DNA from: Hemerocallis citrina
Taxonomy: Eukaryota > Streptophyta > Magnoliopsida > Asparagales > Asphodelaceae
Length of the DNA stretch: 64,000 nucleotides
Direction: 5' to 3'
Assembly (NCBI GenBank): GCA_017893485.1
Contig: CM030362.1
Coordinates: forward strand, 263,366,255-263,430,254
Part shown: positions 45,159 to 55,400 of the stretch, in pieces
Numbering within the stretch: the stretch's first letter is position 1
Layout: each line of letters starts with the position of its first letter
Translations under genes and position numbers: made by a program
The notes under the pieces: generated by a model
The model's database searches: none
What the model was told of the DNA's origin: nothing
What the model saw: only the letters and a program-made list of their open reading frames with translations

Positions 45159-48100
45159 ATGGCAAGATCCAGAGTTGTACGCAACTCATCTCCTGATAAT
45201 CTGGTATCCGAGCAAGACACTGGCGATGGTGATGGGCGTGATGATTGCGATACGGTGTTAGAAGGGGAAGTGGCAAATCTGAGAAGTCAGATGGCTGAAG
45301 CACAGCTGCACCATGGGTTCCTCACTGAGAGAGTGGAAGCCATAGCTGCTAGCATCGGGGATCGTTTCTCCAGATTGGAAACTCTGATGGCTACGATGCA
45401 ACAGAACCTCTCACGACCTCCAAATCCTTCCAATCCGCCTCTTCTTCCCAACCCCTTCCAACAAGGCCCTTCAAGAGAGGTATACAACTCCAATCTTAAC
45501 TCCATTAATCCTACCAATCCAGTTGATGCAGGTAATCTGTTAAGAACTCCATTCAAAGTGGAGTTCCCAATCTTCCATGATGGAGATCCTACTGAGTGGA
45601 TCTGTGGTGTGGAACAGTTCTTAGAATTCTATAATGTTCCAGAAAAACAGAAGTTGAAATATGCGGCACTCAATTTGAGGGGAAAAGCTGCCCAGTGGTA
45701 CCGGCGGCACATTAAGCCCAAGCTTCATGAAATTTCTTGGTCGGCATTTCTAGAGGAGCTGTTATCAAGGTTTGGACCAACTATTTTTGAAGATTATGGG
45801 GGAATACTCTCAAAACTTCAGCAGAAGAATGATTTAGAAGCCTATATTCAAGAGTTTGACAGGCTCTCGAATTTTGTTGAAGATTGGTCTGAAGCTCATT
45901 TCCTAAGTACCTTCTTGAGTGGCTTAAGAGATGAGATTCGTTGGGATGTGAAATCACAAAGGCCTAAAAGTGTGAATGAGGCTATCGGATTGGCTAGAGG
46001 CTATGAAGAGAAGGTATATTGTCTGCGGAAAATTCATAAACCTCCATTTACACCCAAAACTACCACCACATCCAATTACTTGCCTATCCAACCTGCTAAA
46101 ACACTCACCACACCTACAACCTCTAACAATTCCAATTCCTTTGTTCCCAAAAGATTGAGTTGGCAGGAGATGAGAGAGAGAAGATCCAAGGGGTTGTGTT
46201 TCAATTGTGATGAGAAATACACCCAGGGTCATTTGTGCAAGACTCAAAAGTTTTATTACTTAGAGTGTTTTGAGGAGTCTGAGGAGGAACTTGAAGGAGG
46301 TGTAATGGTCCAAGACATTGAAGCTGAAAACTCAGTCCCTACTATGCCGTATGATACTTCCCAACTACCGCAAGCACCAGAAATCTCCTTCCATGCCTTA
46401 GTAGGTTCACAAGTGTACCCTCAGACTATGAAGGTGAAGGGAAGAATCAATGGAGGGGAGGTGAACATCTTGATTGACACAGGCTCCACTCACAATTATC
46501 TTGATCCGCAAACAGCTATTAAAGCTAACTTGGAGATCAATGCAGAACCTAGATATAGAATCACAGTGGCTAATGGGCAGACTATGTTTAGTGAGGGGAA
46601 AATAGACAATGTTAGATTCTCAGTGCAAGGAGTACATCTCCAGGCTGATCTTCTTCTCTTTCCATTGGGGCCAGCTCAAATGGTTTTGGGGGCTCATTGG
46701 TTACGCTCGTTGGGTCCAGTTACTATGGATTTTAATGTCATGACCATGGAGTTCAAAGTTGAAGGGGTTCAAAAGAGATTGCAAGGGATTGTTAATCCCC
46801 AATTGCAATTGATGGAAGCAGAGGAGTTGATAAGGATGGGAAACCACATTTGTCAGGCTTATATGATACAGGCACAAGAGATTGTGCGGGATAAAGGGGA
46901 ATTGTTGAATGCCGACTTGCACAGCAAAAATCCCACAGAAATCGATAGCATATTGCAAGCATTTCCCGAAGTCTTCAGTGAAGAGATGAAGTTGCCACCC
47001 CATAGAAGCATCGACCATAGAATTCCTCTGTTGGAAGGAAGGCCGCCCCCCTGTATGAGACCCTATCGACAACCACATTTCCACAAAAATGAAATTGAGA
47101 AGCAAGTAGCAGAGATGTTAAATGCTGGATTCATAAGGCCAAGCAGCAGCCCATATGCTTCGCCAGTAATATTAGTGAAGAAGTCTGATGGGAGCTGGCG
47201 CATGTGTGTTGATTATCGAAATCTTAATAGTCAAACTATTAAGGCCAAATTTCCTATTCCCCTAATCGATGAGCTCTTGGATGAGTTAAATGGGGCAAAG
47301 TACTTTTCAAAAATTGACTTAAGGTCAGGTTACCATCAGATTAGAGTATTTCATGAAGATATTCCGAAGACTGCTTTTAGAACCCATCATGGTCATTTCG
47401 AGTTTGTGGTGATGCCGTTTGGGCTCACTAATGCTCCAGCCACCTTCCAAAGCCTTATGAATGAAGTTTTCAAAGAATTTTTGAGGAAGTTTGTGCTAGT
47501 ATTTTTTGATGATATCTTAGTTTATAGTCGCACTTGGGAGGAGCATCTGCAACACATCACTCAGGTCCTTACTGTGCTGAGAAACAACCAGTTGTTGGCG
47601 AAGAGTAGTAAATGCAACTTTGGCAAGACATCGGTTGGTTACCTAGGGCATATCATTGATCAGGAAGGAATTGCAGTTGATCCTATGAAGATTAAGGCGG
47701 TTATGGAGTGGCCAGAGCCTAGTACTGTTAAAGAATTAAGAGGATTTCTTGGTTTAACCGGCTATTATCGCAAATTTGTTAAGAACTATGGGAGTATTGC
47801 AGCTCCGCTAACTAATTTGTTGAAGAAGAATGCTTTTAGCTGGACATCGGCTGCCACACAAGCTTTCAATTTACTAAAACAGGCCATGACTTCAACCCCG
47901 GTGCTCAAAGCACCCGATTTCTCAAAGGTGTTTGTGCTGGAGACAGATGCGTCACAAGTGGGTATAGGAGCGGTTCTTATGCAAGAGCTCCACCCTATTG
48001 CTTACATGAGTAAGGCATTGAAGGGTAGGAATTTGGCGTTGTCCACTTATAAGAAAGAGGTGTTAGCCATTCTGCATGCAGTGAAGCTTTGGAGGCAATA

Positions 48101-49826
48101 CTTATTGGGAAGGAGTTTTGTGATCAAAACAGATCAGCATAGTATCAAATATATCCTGGATCAAAGAATTAACACGGAGATGCAAGAGAGATGGTTATGG
48201 AAATTGATGGGGTTTTCTTTCACGGTGGAGTATAAAAAAGGGGTTGACAATTCGGCAGCTGACTCTCTCTCTAGGAGGCAAGGGGAACTAGATACTTGTT
48301 GTGAGATCACTTTTGTTGTGCCGCAATGGATAGAAGAGATCAAAAAGATGGTGTTAGAAGACGCCTACTTCCATCAACTAGCTGAGAAGCTGAGTAGGGA
48401 AGAAGTAAATCCTGTGGATTATCAGTTGTGGGAAGGTATTTGGTATTACAAGGGTAAAATACTTATAAGCCCGACAGCAGAAGTTAGGAAGCTGATATTT
48501 TTTGATCATCATGCATCCAGTGAGGGGGGCCATTCAGGATATCATAAGACCCTACATCGCATAAGAAGAGCTTTTAGTTGGGAAGGAGTTACAAGTGATA
48601 TTAAGAAATTCATAAGAGAATGTTTGATTTGCCAACGCAATAAGCAAGAAACTATGCTTCCAGCGGGGCTGCTGCAGCCTTTATCAGTTCCCAATCAAGT
48701 TTGGGAAGATATCTCCATGGACTTTATCGAGGGATTGCCGAGGAGCTATGGGTGTAATGCTATAATGGTGGTGGTTGATAGACTATCTAAGTATGCTCAT
48801 TTCATAGGAATTTTGCATCCCTATACTGCTAAATCCATTGCACAAACATTTGTTGATAATGTGTACAAGCTCCATGGAATGCCCCGAAGCATTGTGAGTG
48901 ATCGAGACCCTATATTCATTAGCAATTTTTGGAAGGAATTCTTTGAGAAGCAGCAATGTAAGCTTAAGCACTCTACCGCATATCACCCCCAAAGCGACGG
49001 TCAGACTGAAATTGTTAACAAGGCCGTGGAAATGTATCTTAGGTGTTTGAGTGGACAACATCCTAAGGAGTGGAGTAAATATTTGGGGTGGGCGGAGTTT
49101 TGGTACAACACCAACTGGCACTCGTCCACAGGACTCACTCCTTTTGAAGGGGTTTATGGGCGTCCACCACCAACAATACTGAGGTATGTTCGGGGTACTT
49201 CAGCTCTGCAATCGGTGGAAGATGAACTGCTGTCCAGAGATGCCATTCTACACATGCTGAAAGAGAACATGGCCGCTGCCCAAGGTAGAATGAAGCTATT
49301 TGCAGATAAGAGGAGAAGGGAAAGAGTCTTTGAAGTGGGAGACATGGTGTTGCTCAAGTTACAACCATATAAACAAACTTCTATTAGAAACTCCACTCCT
49401 CAGAAGCTCTCTTCTAAATTCTTTGGACCATTTCGTGTCTTGGCCAAGGTGGGATCAGTGGCTTATCATATTGAGCTCCCTCCTCAATCAACACTTCACC
49501 CTGTTTTTCATGTATCGAAGCTCAAAAAGTGCCATGGAAATCATCTTCCTCTTGTGTCTCCGGAGTTACCTTATTGGTGGGTTGAAGAAGAAGCTAAGGA
49601 AGAACCAGAGTTGGTGTTGAATCGCAGAATTTTTAAGAAAGACAACCGAGTGGGCATTCAACTTCTGATTAAGTGGAAGAATAGGAGTGTGGAAGATGCA
49701 TCATGGGTAGACATTGATGATCTTAGAAGGAAGTTTCCGGCGTTCGAACTTGGGACAAGTTCGTCCTCAAGGGAGGGGGAGTTGTCAGGGATGCAGGGGA
49801 ACACCATTGAGCAGATTGACCATTGA
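45159..49826 (+). CDS. Element E gag-pol polyprotein with chromodomain (1555 aa), intact
   Basis: One frame encodes all proteins needed for retrotransposition: particle formation, reverse transcription and chromatin-directed integration. Approximate residues: gag core 130-290 (PTEWICGVEQFLEFYNVPEK); zinc knuckle from 346 (CFNCDEKYTQGHLC); protease Asp 440 (LIDTGSTH); RT with Asp 720 ([12 protein letters not shown]) and the Asp pair at 784-785 (FFDDILVYS); RNase H Asp 930 (ETDASQVGIGAVL); integrase zinc finger near 1115-1160; integrase catalytic Asp 1188, Asp 1248 and Glu 1284; chromodomain about 1485-1530 (LIKWKNRSVEDASWVDIDDL). The ATG is inside the 5' LTR, so the primer site is translated. 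The stop at 49824-49826 is inside the 3' LTR, so the purine tract is translated too. No catalytic residue is missing. Placement within Reina, Galadriel or CRM clades is not decided. Confidence 0.96.
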   Translation: MARSRVVRNSSPDNLVSEQDTGDGDGRDDCDTVLEGEVANLRSQMAEAQLHHGFLTERVEAIAASIGDRFSRLETLMATMQQNLSRPPNPSNPPLLPNPFQQGPSREVYNSNLNSINPTNPVDAGNLLRTPFKVEFPIFHDGDPTEWICGVEQFLEFYNVPEKQKLKYAALNLRGKAAQWYRRHIKPKLHEISWSAFLEELLSRFGPTIFEDYGGILSKLQQKNDLEAYIQEFDRLSNFVEDWSEAHFLSTFLSGLRDEIRWDVKSQRPKSVNEAIGLARGYEEKVYCLRKIHKPPFTPKTTTTSNYLPIQPAKTLTTPTTSNNSNSFVPKRLSWQEMRERRSKGLCFNCDEKYTQGHLCKTQKFYYLECFEESEEELEGGVMVQDIEAENSVPTMPYDTSQLPQAPEISFHALVGSQVYPQTMKVKGRINGGEVNILIDTGSTHNYLDPQTAIKANLEINAEPRYRITVANGQTMFSEGKIDNVRFSVQGVHLQADLLLFPLGPAQMVLGAHWLRSLGPVTMDFNVMTMEFKVEGVQKRLQGIVNPQLQLMEAEELIRMGNHICQAYMIQAQEIVRDKGELLNADLHSKNPTEIDSILQAFPEVFSEEMKLPPHRSIDHRIPLLEGRPPPCMRPYRQPHFHKNEIEKQVAEMLNAGFIRPSSSPYASPVILVKKSDGSWRMCVDYRNLNSQTIKAKFPIPLIDELLDELNGAKYFSKIDLRSGYHQIRVFHEDIPKTAFRTHHGHFEFVVMPFGLTNAPATFQSLMNEVFKEFLRKFVLVFFDDILVYSRTWEEHLQHITQVLTVLRNNQLLAKSSKCNFGKTSVGYLGHIIDQEGIAVDPMKIKAVMEWPEPSTVKELRGFLGLTGYYRKFVKNYGSIAAPLTNLLKKNAFSWTSAATQAFNLLKQAMTSTPVLKAPDFSKVFVLETDASQVGIGAVLMQELHPIAYMSKALKGRNLALSTYKKEVLAILHAVKLWRQYLLGRSFVIKTDQHSIKYILDQRINTEMQERWLWKLMGFSFTVEYKKGVDNSAADSLSRRQGELDTCCEITFVVPQWIEEIKKMVLEDAYFHQLAEKLSREEVNPVDYQLWEGIWYYKGKILISPTAEVRKLIFFDHHASSEGGHSGYHKTLHRIRRAFSWEGVTSDIKKFIRECLICQRNKQETMLPAGLLQPLSVPNQVWEDISMDFIEGLPRSYGCNAIMVVVDRLSKYAHFIGILHPYTAKSIAQTFVDNVYKLHGMPRSIVSDRDPIFISNFWKEFFEKQQCKLKHSTAYHPQSDGQTEIVNKAVEMYLRCLSGQHPKEWSKYLGWAEFWYNTNWHSSTGLTPFEGVYGRPPPTILRYVRGTSALQSVEDELLSRDAILHMLKENMAAAQGRMKLFADKRRRERVFEVGDMVLLKLQPYKQTSIRNSTPQKLSSKFFGPFRVLAKVGSVAYHIELPPQSTLHPVFHVSKLKKCHGNHLPLVSPELPYWWVEEEAKEEPELVLNRRIFKKDNRVGIQLLIKWKNRSVEDASWVDIDDLRRKFPAFELGTSSSSREGELSGMQGNTIEQIDH
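45202..45213 (+). other. Primer-binding site of element E
   Basis: TGGTATCCGAGC starts three bases after the LTR. It matches the initiator tRNA-Met primer site with one mismatch (C for A) and lies within the gag-pol frame. Confidence 0.75.
49769..49781 (+). other. Polypurine tract of element E
   Basis: AAGGGAGGGGGAG lies one base before the 3' LTR and within the gag-pol frame. Confidence 0.85.
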
Positions 49827-50439
49827 TGAGGAATTGATGAATACTTTGGTTAAGCTGCACCTGTGTGTGGGAGTAATCAGCTATATTAGCTATAGTTGAA
49901 GAGTATCAGTTAGCTATAGTTGAAGAGTATCAGTCATCCACAGTCCATGAAGATTAAGTGTATCAGCTATAGTTGAAGAGTATCAGTTATCCACAGTCTT
50001 CATTTGGGAAATGTATCAGTTAGCTACAGTGCCAATTGAAGAGTATCAGCTATCTACCGTATGCAGGGGGAATGTATCAGTTAGCTACAGTGCGTATCAG
50101 ACATCTACAGTGAATATATCAGTATCAGCTATAGGAATACTGCTGAGAATTAACAGCTGAATGTGTTGTTGTTTTTAGTGTTGTTTTTACGTGCTTATAG
50201 CACCTTTTTTTTGTAATAGTTTGGGCGGGAGAATTGGGGAGTAGAAGAAAATATCTTCCCCCTCTCTAACTGCCTTTATAAGGTGTATGGTTTGAGTTGG
50301 AAAAATTAATAAGAAAAGTTATCTTCATCCTCTCAAATTTCTTCTCTCCATTCCCAAATCTCTTCTCATCTCATCCTCAATTCTTCCAGTACTCCATTAA
50401 TGGCAAGATCCAGAGTTGTACGCAACTCATCTCCTGATA
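49783..50439 (+). repeat. 3' LTR of element E
   Basis: Same length and apparently same sequence as the 5' LTR. It contains the last 44 bases of the gag-pol frame and a second copy of the gag ATG (50400). Confidence 0.95.
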
Positions 50440-50582
50440 GTAGAAGTAGACGGAGAAGGAGAGGAAGTCTTCTTGAACGACGATGACGTCATCCAAGAAA
50501 TCCCCATCGACGAAGAAGATCTCCCCGATCGAGACGAGGAGGAGGAGATGGACTCTGATGCCGAAAATGGTAATCTCTAATC

Positions 50583-50609
50583 CCCCCCCCCCCCCCCCCC
50601 CCCCCCCCT
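50583..50609 (+). repeat. Poly-C tract in intron 1 of the WD40 gene
   Basis: A run of about 27 C, a few bases after the exon 1 donor. Confidence 0.9.
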
Positions 50610-50718
50610 TCATTTTTTCAATTTGTTCAGTGAATTTTTATGTCGTGATTTTGTATTGTTGATTCTTTTGTAGAAGTCGATGACTCCGTGTATGCGTTTA
50701 GAGGGCACACAGGTATCG

Positions 50719-50720
50719 TG

Positions 50721-50768
<48 letters not shown>
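50719..50768 (+). repeat. (ATT)n microsatellite in the WD40 gene
   Basis: About 16 ATT units right after the exon 2 donor. No clear acceptor AG lies between it and the next coding stretch, so the repeat has probably damaged the intron or its border. Confidence 0.9.
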
Positions 50769-51557
50769 TGCATAATTAAACTTATGGCGAAATTTAATTC
50801 TTGCAACCCGGAGGATGCGTCTATGGTTGGTACTGGAGGGAAAGATGATCGCGGGTTTTTGTGGAGGATTGGCTCCGAAAATCCATTGTTCGAGCTAGGA
50901 GGTAATGTTTTTATTGCATTGATGACAGTAATCATCCATTGCGACTATATATGATATGCACTTACTAATCATCTAGTCCATTACATGGGTTGTCGGACTC
51001 TTGTAATCTTTGATGATAAGAGAGGAATCAAATGACCTTCACTATATTAATTTTGAACAAGGCCCGGGTAGCGCAGAAATGAAGGATTAACTTAGTAGGT
51101 AACACCTGAGAAAGGGCTAGTTTGTCGAAGATTGGAAATATTTGATGGAGACTTCTACCTGGAAACTGTGAGAGATTAGTATTACTACTATAACGGGGAT
51201 TTGGTATTAACTGTCTTTAAATTTATTATCCTCTTATAACAATTTGCTAAGAATTGTTCAATTCAGCTTTTTTTTTTATATTCTACCTGTAGTGATCAAT
51301 GGTTTTAACTGTAGCTTATGAGTCCATTGTGAATCAATTTTCTGAACTTTTATATCTGCAAACATAATTGGTGGTGCATTCATGCATTTTAATATAGTTA
51401 AGTAGTGAAGGTAGTTTGATTAGCTGACTGAATGCATGATCGCGTAAGTCTGATTATAGTAATTGTACCTTTACTTTGAAGGCCACGAAGATACAGTTTC
51501 GATGGACAACTGCTTGCAACTGGAAGTTTTGATGGGATCTATCTTTTCCTACCTATT

Positions 51558-51697
51558 GGAGTGTGCCACCTAAGGTAGTGAAGAGAAATGTAGTGAAATT
51601 GATAGTGGATGTAGCATTACTCTTAGAAAAAGGAGTAATACTTTAGTCACTACTAATTTCACTACCATTTTCTTCACTACCTTAGGTGACATACTCC
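51558..51697 (+). mobile_element. MITE, about 140 bp, with long terminal inverted repeats
   Basis: The left end GGAGTGTGCCACCTAAGGTA continues through GTGAAGAGAAATG, and the right end is its inverted form (TACCTTAGGTGACATACTCC). The inverted repeats run about 45 bases. The flanks share TATT. The left half with its flank is repeated at 51719-51810, suggesting a local duplication. The MITE interrupts a WD40 coding stretch. Confidence 0.75.
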
Positions 51698-51718
51698 TAT
51701 TGGAGAGTTCCCCTACCT

Positions 51719-51810
51719 ACTCTATCTTTCCCTACCTATTGGAGTGTGCCACCTAAGGTAGTGAAGAGAAATGTAGTGAAATTGGTAGTGGATGTAGCAT
51801 TACTCTTATT
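51719..51810 (+). repeat. Duplicate of the MITE left half and flank
   Basis: CTATCTTTCCCTACCTATTG onward repeats 51538-51630 with only a few changes and stops at ACTCTTATT, where the WD40 coding sequence resumes. Confidence 0.75.
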
Positions 51811-51876
51811 AAAGTATGGGATGTAGTCTCTGGTAGATCCACATGTTCGCTTGAAGGTTCAGGAGGGAGTATCGAG

Positions 51877-52132
51877 GTGAGATCAGACTTTCCTTTTTCT
51901 TTGTTGTGTCTATTTTTTCTTCACCATAATTTATTCTTATATTAGTTTCCCACAAGTTTATGTTGCATCATTTGAACCATAACTCAATAGTATATACTAG
52001 TCGGTAGTCCCAGTCAATGTGTTAAGTAACTCCCAATTACTATTAAAAGTAGATGGAACTTCTTTGAATCACGTAGGGTTAGCTTCAGCAACTGGTTCCC
52101 TCTTTTATCACTTGAGGGACTCTTGTAATTCT
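51877..52132 (+). other. Intron of the WD40 gene, cut off by element G
   Basis: Noncoding sequence after the donor GT. No further exon is seen. Confidence 0.45.
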
Positions 52133-52154
52133 TGTAACACCCGCAAAAATAAAA

Positions 52155-52173
<19 letters not shown>
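52133..52173 (+). repeat. Element G: start of an LTR, left of Copia insertion
   Basis: TGTAACACCCGC is a typical LTR beginning; it runs into an ATT microsatellite in which element F is inserted. The LTR continues at 57006. The left flank ATTCT would be its TSD; the right copy is outside the window. Confidence 0.45.
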
Positions 52174-52188
<15 letters not shown>

Positions 52189-52433
52189 GAAACAATAAAC
52201 AAAAGGAAATAGAGACGAGCGGAAAGAAGATTATTCTCATTTATAGGTTTTTCATGTGTATATAAATGATTCATCCAATGGCCTATTTATAGGCATACAA
52301 AGAATACAAAGAGACAATTACATAATTATTTCATATGAATAAATATGAATAAATGTAGTGGTGGTGGTGGAGAATGTGGAAAGAGTGTGAGGAGTTCAAT
52401 AGACAATTCACACTTAATAATTTATTTATAACA
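52174..52433 (-). repeat. 3' LTR of element F
   Basis: Plus strand AGAAACAATAAACAAAAGGA through CTATTTATAGGCATACAAAG to TTATTTATAACA. TATA box on the minus strand (CCTATAAATAGGCC) is near 52282-52295. The outer end merges with the microsatellite. Confidence 0.8.
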
Positions 52434-55400
52434 CTCCCCCTTGAATGTCTATTGAATGTAAATAAGAATATGCCTTGTTAAAATCTTACTAGATAAAACC
52501 CAAATGGGAAAAACCCTAGTGAAGGAAAAAAAGTACATAATCTTTAACAATGATATGCAATGAAGATGCTACCTCGTTAAAAAACTTACCAAGAAAATCT
52601 AGTGGGACAAAACTTGGTGAAGGGAAAAAGAGTACAACGCATATCATCTCTCCTCCTGACGAGATCATCTGATTAGGACTTTCAAAAGTCGTATCTCGAA
52701 TCTCGATCAATTCTACCATCCTTTCCAAAAGTTGGGGTGATAGAGTCATAGCGAGCAATCTTCTAGATTGTCGCTTGATTCTATTTGGTTAACAATGATT
52801 TCACCCTTTTAATTGAAACATGAGTGAAGAAGAATTTCTAGTGAAATATATTTCGGCTGATCGCCTTTGAAGAAACCCTCCTTTTATTGAGCTTTAAAGC
52901 TGTATTATCTTCAAATAACGTTGTGAGTACTTCTTGATCGATTGAGGATGACACGTTCTCCAAATATATTAAGAAGTTAACCGATCAAACAAACACATCT
53001 ATGACTTGCCTCTCATGGAGCCAATATCTCTTGATTGATATCTGGCTTTATAATGATATGATAAATACTCTGCATTTGCATAACCAATCAAAACTGATAT
53101 GGACAAATTAGAATAATATAATCCCATATCCATGGTCCCTCGAAGTTATCTTTCATATCCATGGTCCCTCGAGTTAGCGAGGAACTTCATCTTACTAGTA
53201 AATCAATCGCATAAGGTATATCATAATTTTTATTATTGATAAGATATATTAGTGCTTCAAAACTGATATTGCACTAAGAAATGGTACTCCAGGACCAAGC
53301 AATTCCAATGCCTTTCAAATGTTTAATTTGAAAAACCTGAAAACAAAAATGATGACAAAACAAGAAATTTGCTTATCCAAGGTTTTTTCGTCTTAAGATA
53401 TTTCTTTAAACATTGCATGGCAAATGATGACAAAAGAAGAAATTTTCTTATCCAAGGTCTTTTCGTCTTAAGATATTTCTTTAAATATTGCACGGCTTGT
53501 ACAACTCTTCAGGAGTTCCAACAGACTTTGACCTTGAATATTTAATAAATATATGTGAGCTTATATGACCATTATTATGGTCCCCTTTATCGAAAACTCA
53601 CTAAGATGGTTATATCACATTTTGTTCCGATTGTTTTAATCCATACAAAGCTTTGTTTCACCTTATTGATTAAACTTTCCGGAAATAGTTATTATGTGCT
53701 TCTGGCACTTTAAATCATTCAGATAGTTTTCATATTTATGTCATGGTAATACAAACCATATAGATAATTTGTGATCTCATCTATGAGGCACGTTTTCAAA
53801 TATTCATGTACTGCCAGACTTATTATATCCACCACAAGAGAATATTTCTCTTCATAATCAACACCAGGCATTTGGGTAACACCTTCTGCGACAAGCCGTG
53901 TTTTATATATAGTAATATCATTTTATTCATTTGTTTTTCGCACAAAATACCCACTTTATAATCCACTAAATTATTGTCTTTTGGTGTTTGGACTTTATGC
54001 CCTCGTTTTGCAAATGAGTCTAATTTAAACTTGATTGCCTCTTTCCATTTTTGGCCAATTTTATTTTATTTCTACACTCTCCCATAGAGATAGATTCACG
54101 ATCCTCGTTTTATTCATAATATTGCGCGCTATATTTTATGCAAAATATTGTCGACAATTATTTTACAATGGTTCCATCTTCTTCCCGTAATGACATAGTT
54201 AATCGAGATCTCTTTATTTTTATTCATTTCAGGTACCTGATGATTCTCTTTATTATTAACTATATCAACGGTCTCTTCTGGAGAGACATCATCGTTCGAC
54301 CATCATTTTTATTTGCTCCTTATTTTTTCGAGGATGTTTATAATTTTCTTTGGAACCAAGTGATCTACCACGCTTCAGGCGTGCCTTAAATTCACTAGTA
54401 ATTATAGGTAATCCTTCAGGGATACCAATTCTGATTGGAGCGTTATCAGTTAGAAATAAGATTTGGTCAGTAAATATCTGGCAGTTAATTGACGTTATCT
54501 TGCAACTGAATTATCTTTTGAAATTTTGGTTCAAACTAATTTACTCGAGGATTAAAACTTTCAATGATAATTCCATTATATTTCTTTTTCCAACTGTTTA
54601 TTTCCTCCCCCTGATGTTGGAAATTAAAGTGACAATCTGCAAACCTTGCAGTAAATACATCTCTAGTCACTAGTTTCATAAACGTGATTATAGATGGAAA
54701 TTCTCAACATATATTCCCATTCTTCTCCCAGGTCCCCTTTTTTTATTATGCGTTGTGGTGGATAAATTCATAAATGGGAAATATGTAGTTCCTGACCATG
54801 AACCAATTGTCGGGGGAATAATTATTATAATTGGTTGGCCGGATGCGTGTAAGTTGTGATGTGTACAAAACAGCATGTCCCCAGGTCCAAACAGAGAGAT
54901 TAGATTTCATAATCATAGCTCTCACAATTCAATGTATTCGTATTTGAAAAATCTTCTGGTTTTTCAATAGACTGCCACATGAATTCTCAATTATATTCGC
55001 ATCAGTAATGAATCGGGATGGTCTAACCGGTCATGCCAAACCTTAACCATCTTCGTAAACTTATGGTTTACAATATCCGTAAATTTCGGGTTTACTGTGA
55101 TATGATTCAACCATTCTTGTATATGTATAATACAATGCAGATCACAAAGTGGAGTAAACTTTGCAACACACACCTTTTGATTGTCATACTTAAGGTAACG
55201 CATATACCTTGTTCATTCGTAGTCTTATATCTGAACAAATTTATTCGGACTTTAGAGAAAATGGTGTATTTTTGAATCTGAATTTTGTGCCTTCGGGCAT
55301 CATGGAATTAGCTCTTCAGGAGCTTATGAAATTTAACTCTTCAAGATTTCTAATTTCACACAACCATATAAATTTATATAATATTGGTATGTGCTTCATC

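Larger units (their letters stand above)
44542..45198 (+). repeat. 5' LTR of element E
   Basis: U3 holds about ten copies of a GTATCAG-type motif followed by a CTA(C/T)AGT-type motif (44640-44900). The TATA box TTTATAAGG is at 45034-45042, followed by a pyrimidine-rich leader. The gag-pol ATG (45159) lies inside the LTR, 40 bases before its end. Confidence 0.95.
44542..50439 (+). mobile_element. Element E: apparently intact chromovirus, TSD GTAGA
   Basis: The 657-bp LTRs (44542-45198 and 49783-50439) appear identical on reading. The exact TSD GTAGA lies at 44537-44541 and 50440-50444. A single 1555-codon gag-pol frame carries every required domain plus a C-terminal chromodomain. The LTR ends are TGTCAGG and CTGATA, so the 3' end is TA rather than the usual CA. 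It splits the first exon of the WD40 gene. It is the only element here that looks autonomous. Confidence 0.95.
50445..51876 (+). pseudogene. AAMP-like WD40 repeat gene, exons 1b to 5 (broken)
   Basis: The gene is related to plant homologues of AAMP, a WD40 beta-propeller protein with an acidic N-terminus. Exon 1b (50445-50569) codes EVFLNDDDVIQEIPIDEEDL and ends at a GT donor. Exon 2 (50674-50712) codes DDSVYAFRGHTG. After a TTA microsatellite come CNPEDASMVGTGG and FLWRIGSENPLFELGG, with donor GT at 50902. Exon 4 starts at 51482 (GHEDTVS), then lacks part of the repeat and changes frame before DGQLLATGSFDG. A MITE block (51538-51810) follows. The exon then ends KVWDVVSGRSTCSLEGSGG and SIE with donor GT at 51877. 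The remaining WD40 repeats are absent before 52133. Start loss, element E, exon deletion, MITE and downstream LTRs all indicate a dead gene. Confidence 0.7.

Noticed and set aside
45287..45556. Antisense frames within element E
   Set aside because: They lie opposite a conserved gag-pol frame with clear domain motifs; shadows only.
50688..50954. 88-codon frame with a poly-Ile stretch as one small protein
   Set aside because: It is two WD40 coding pieces joined through an intronic-type ATT repeat.
54138..54673. Plus-strand frames as host membrane proteins
   Set aside because: They are antisense to Copia integrase/RT remnants on the minus strand.
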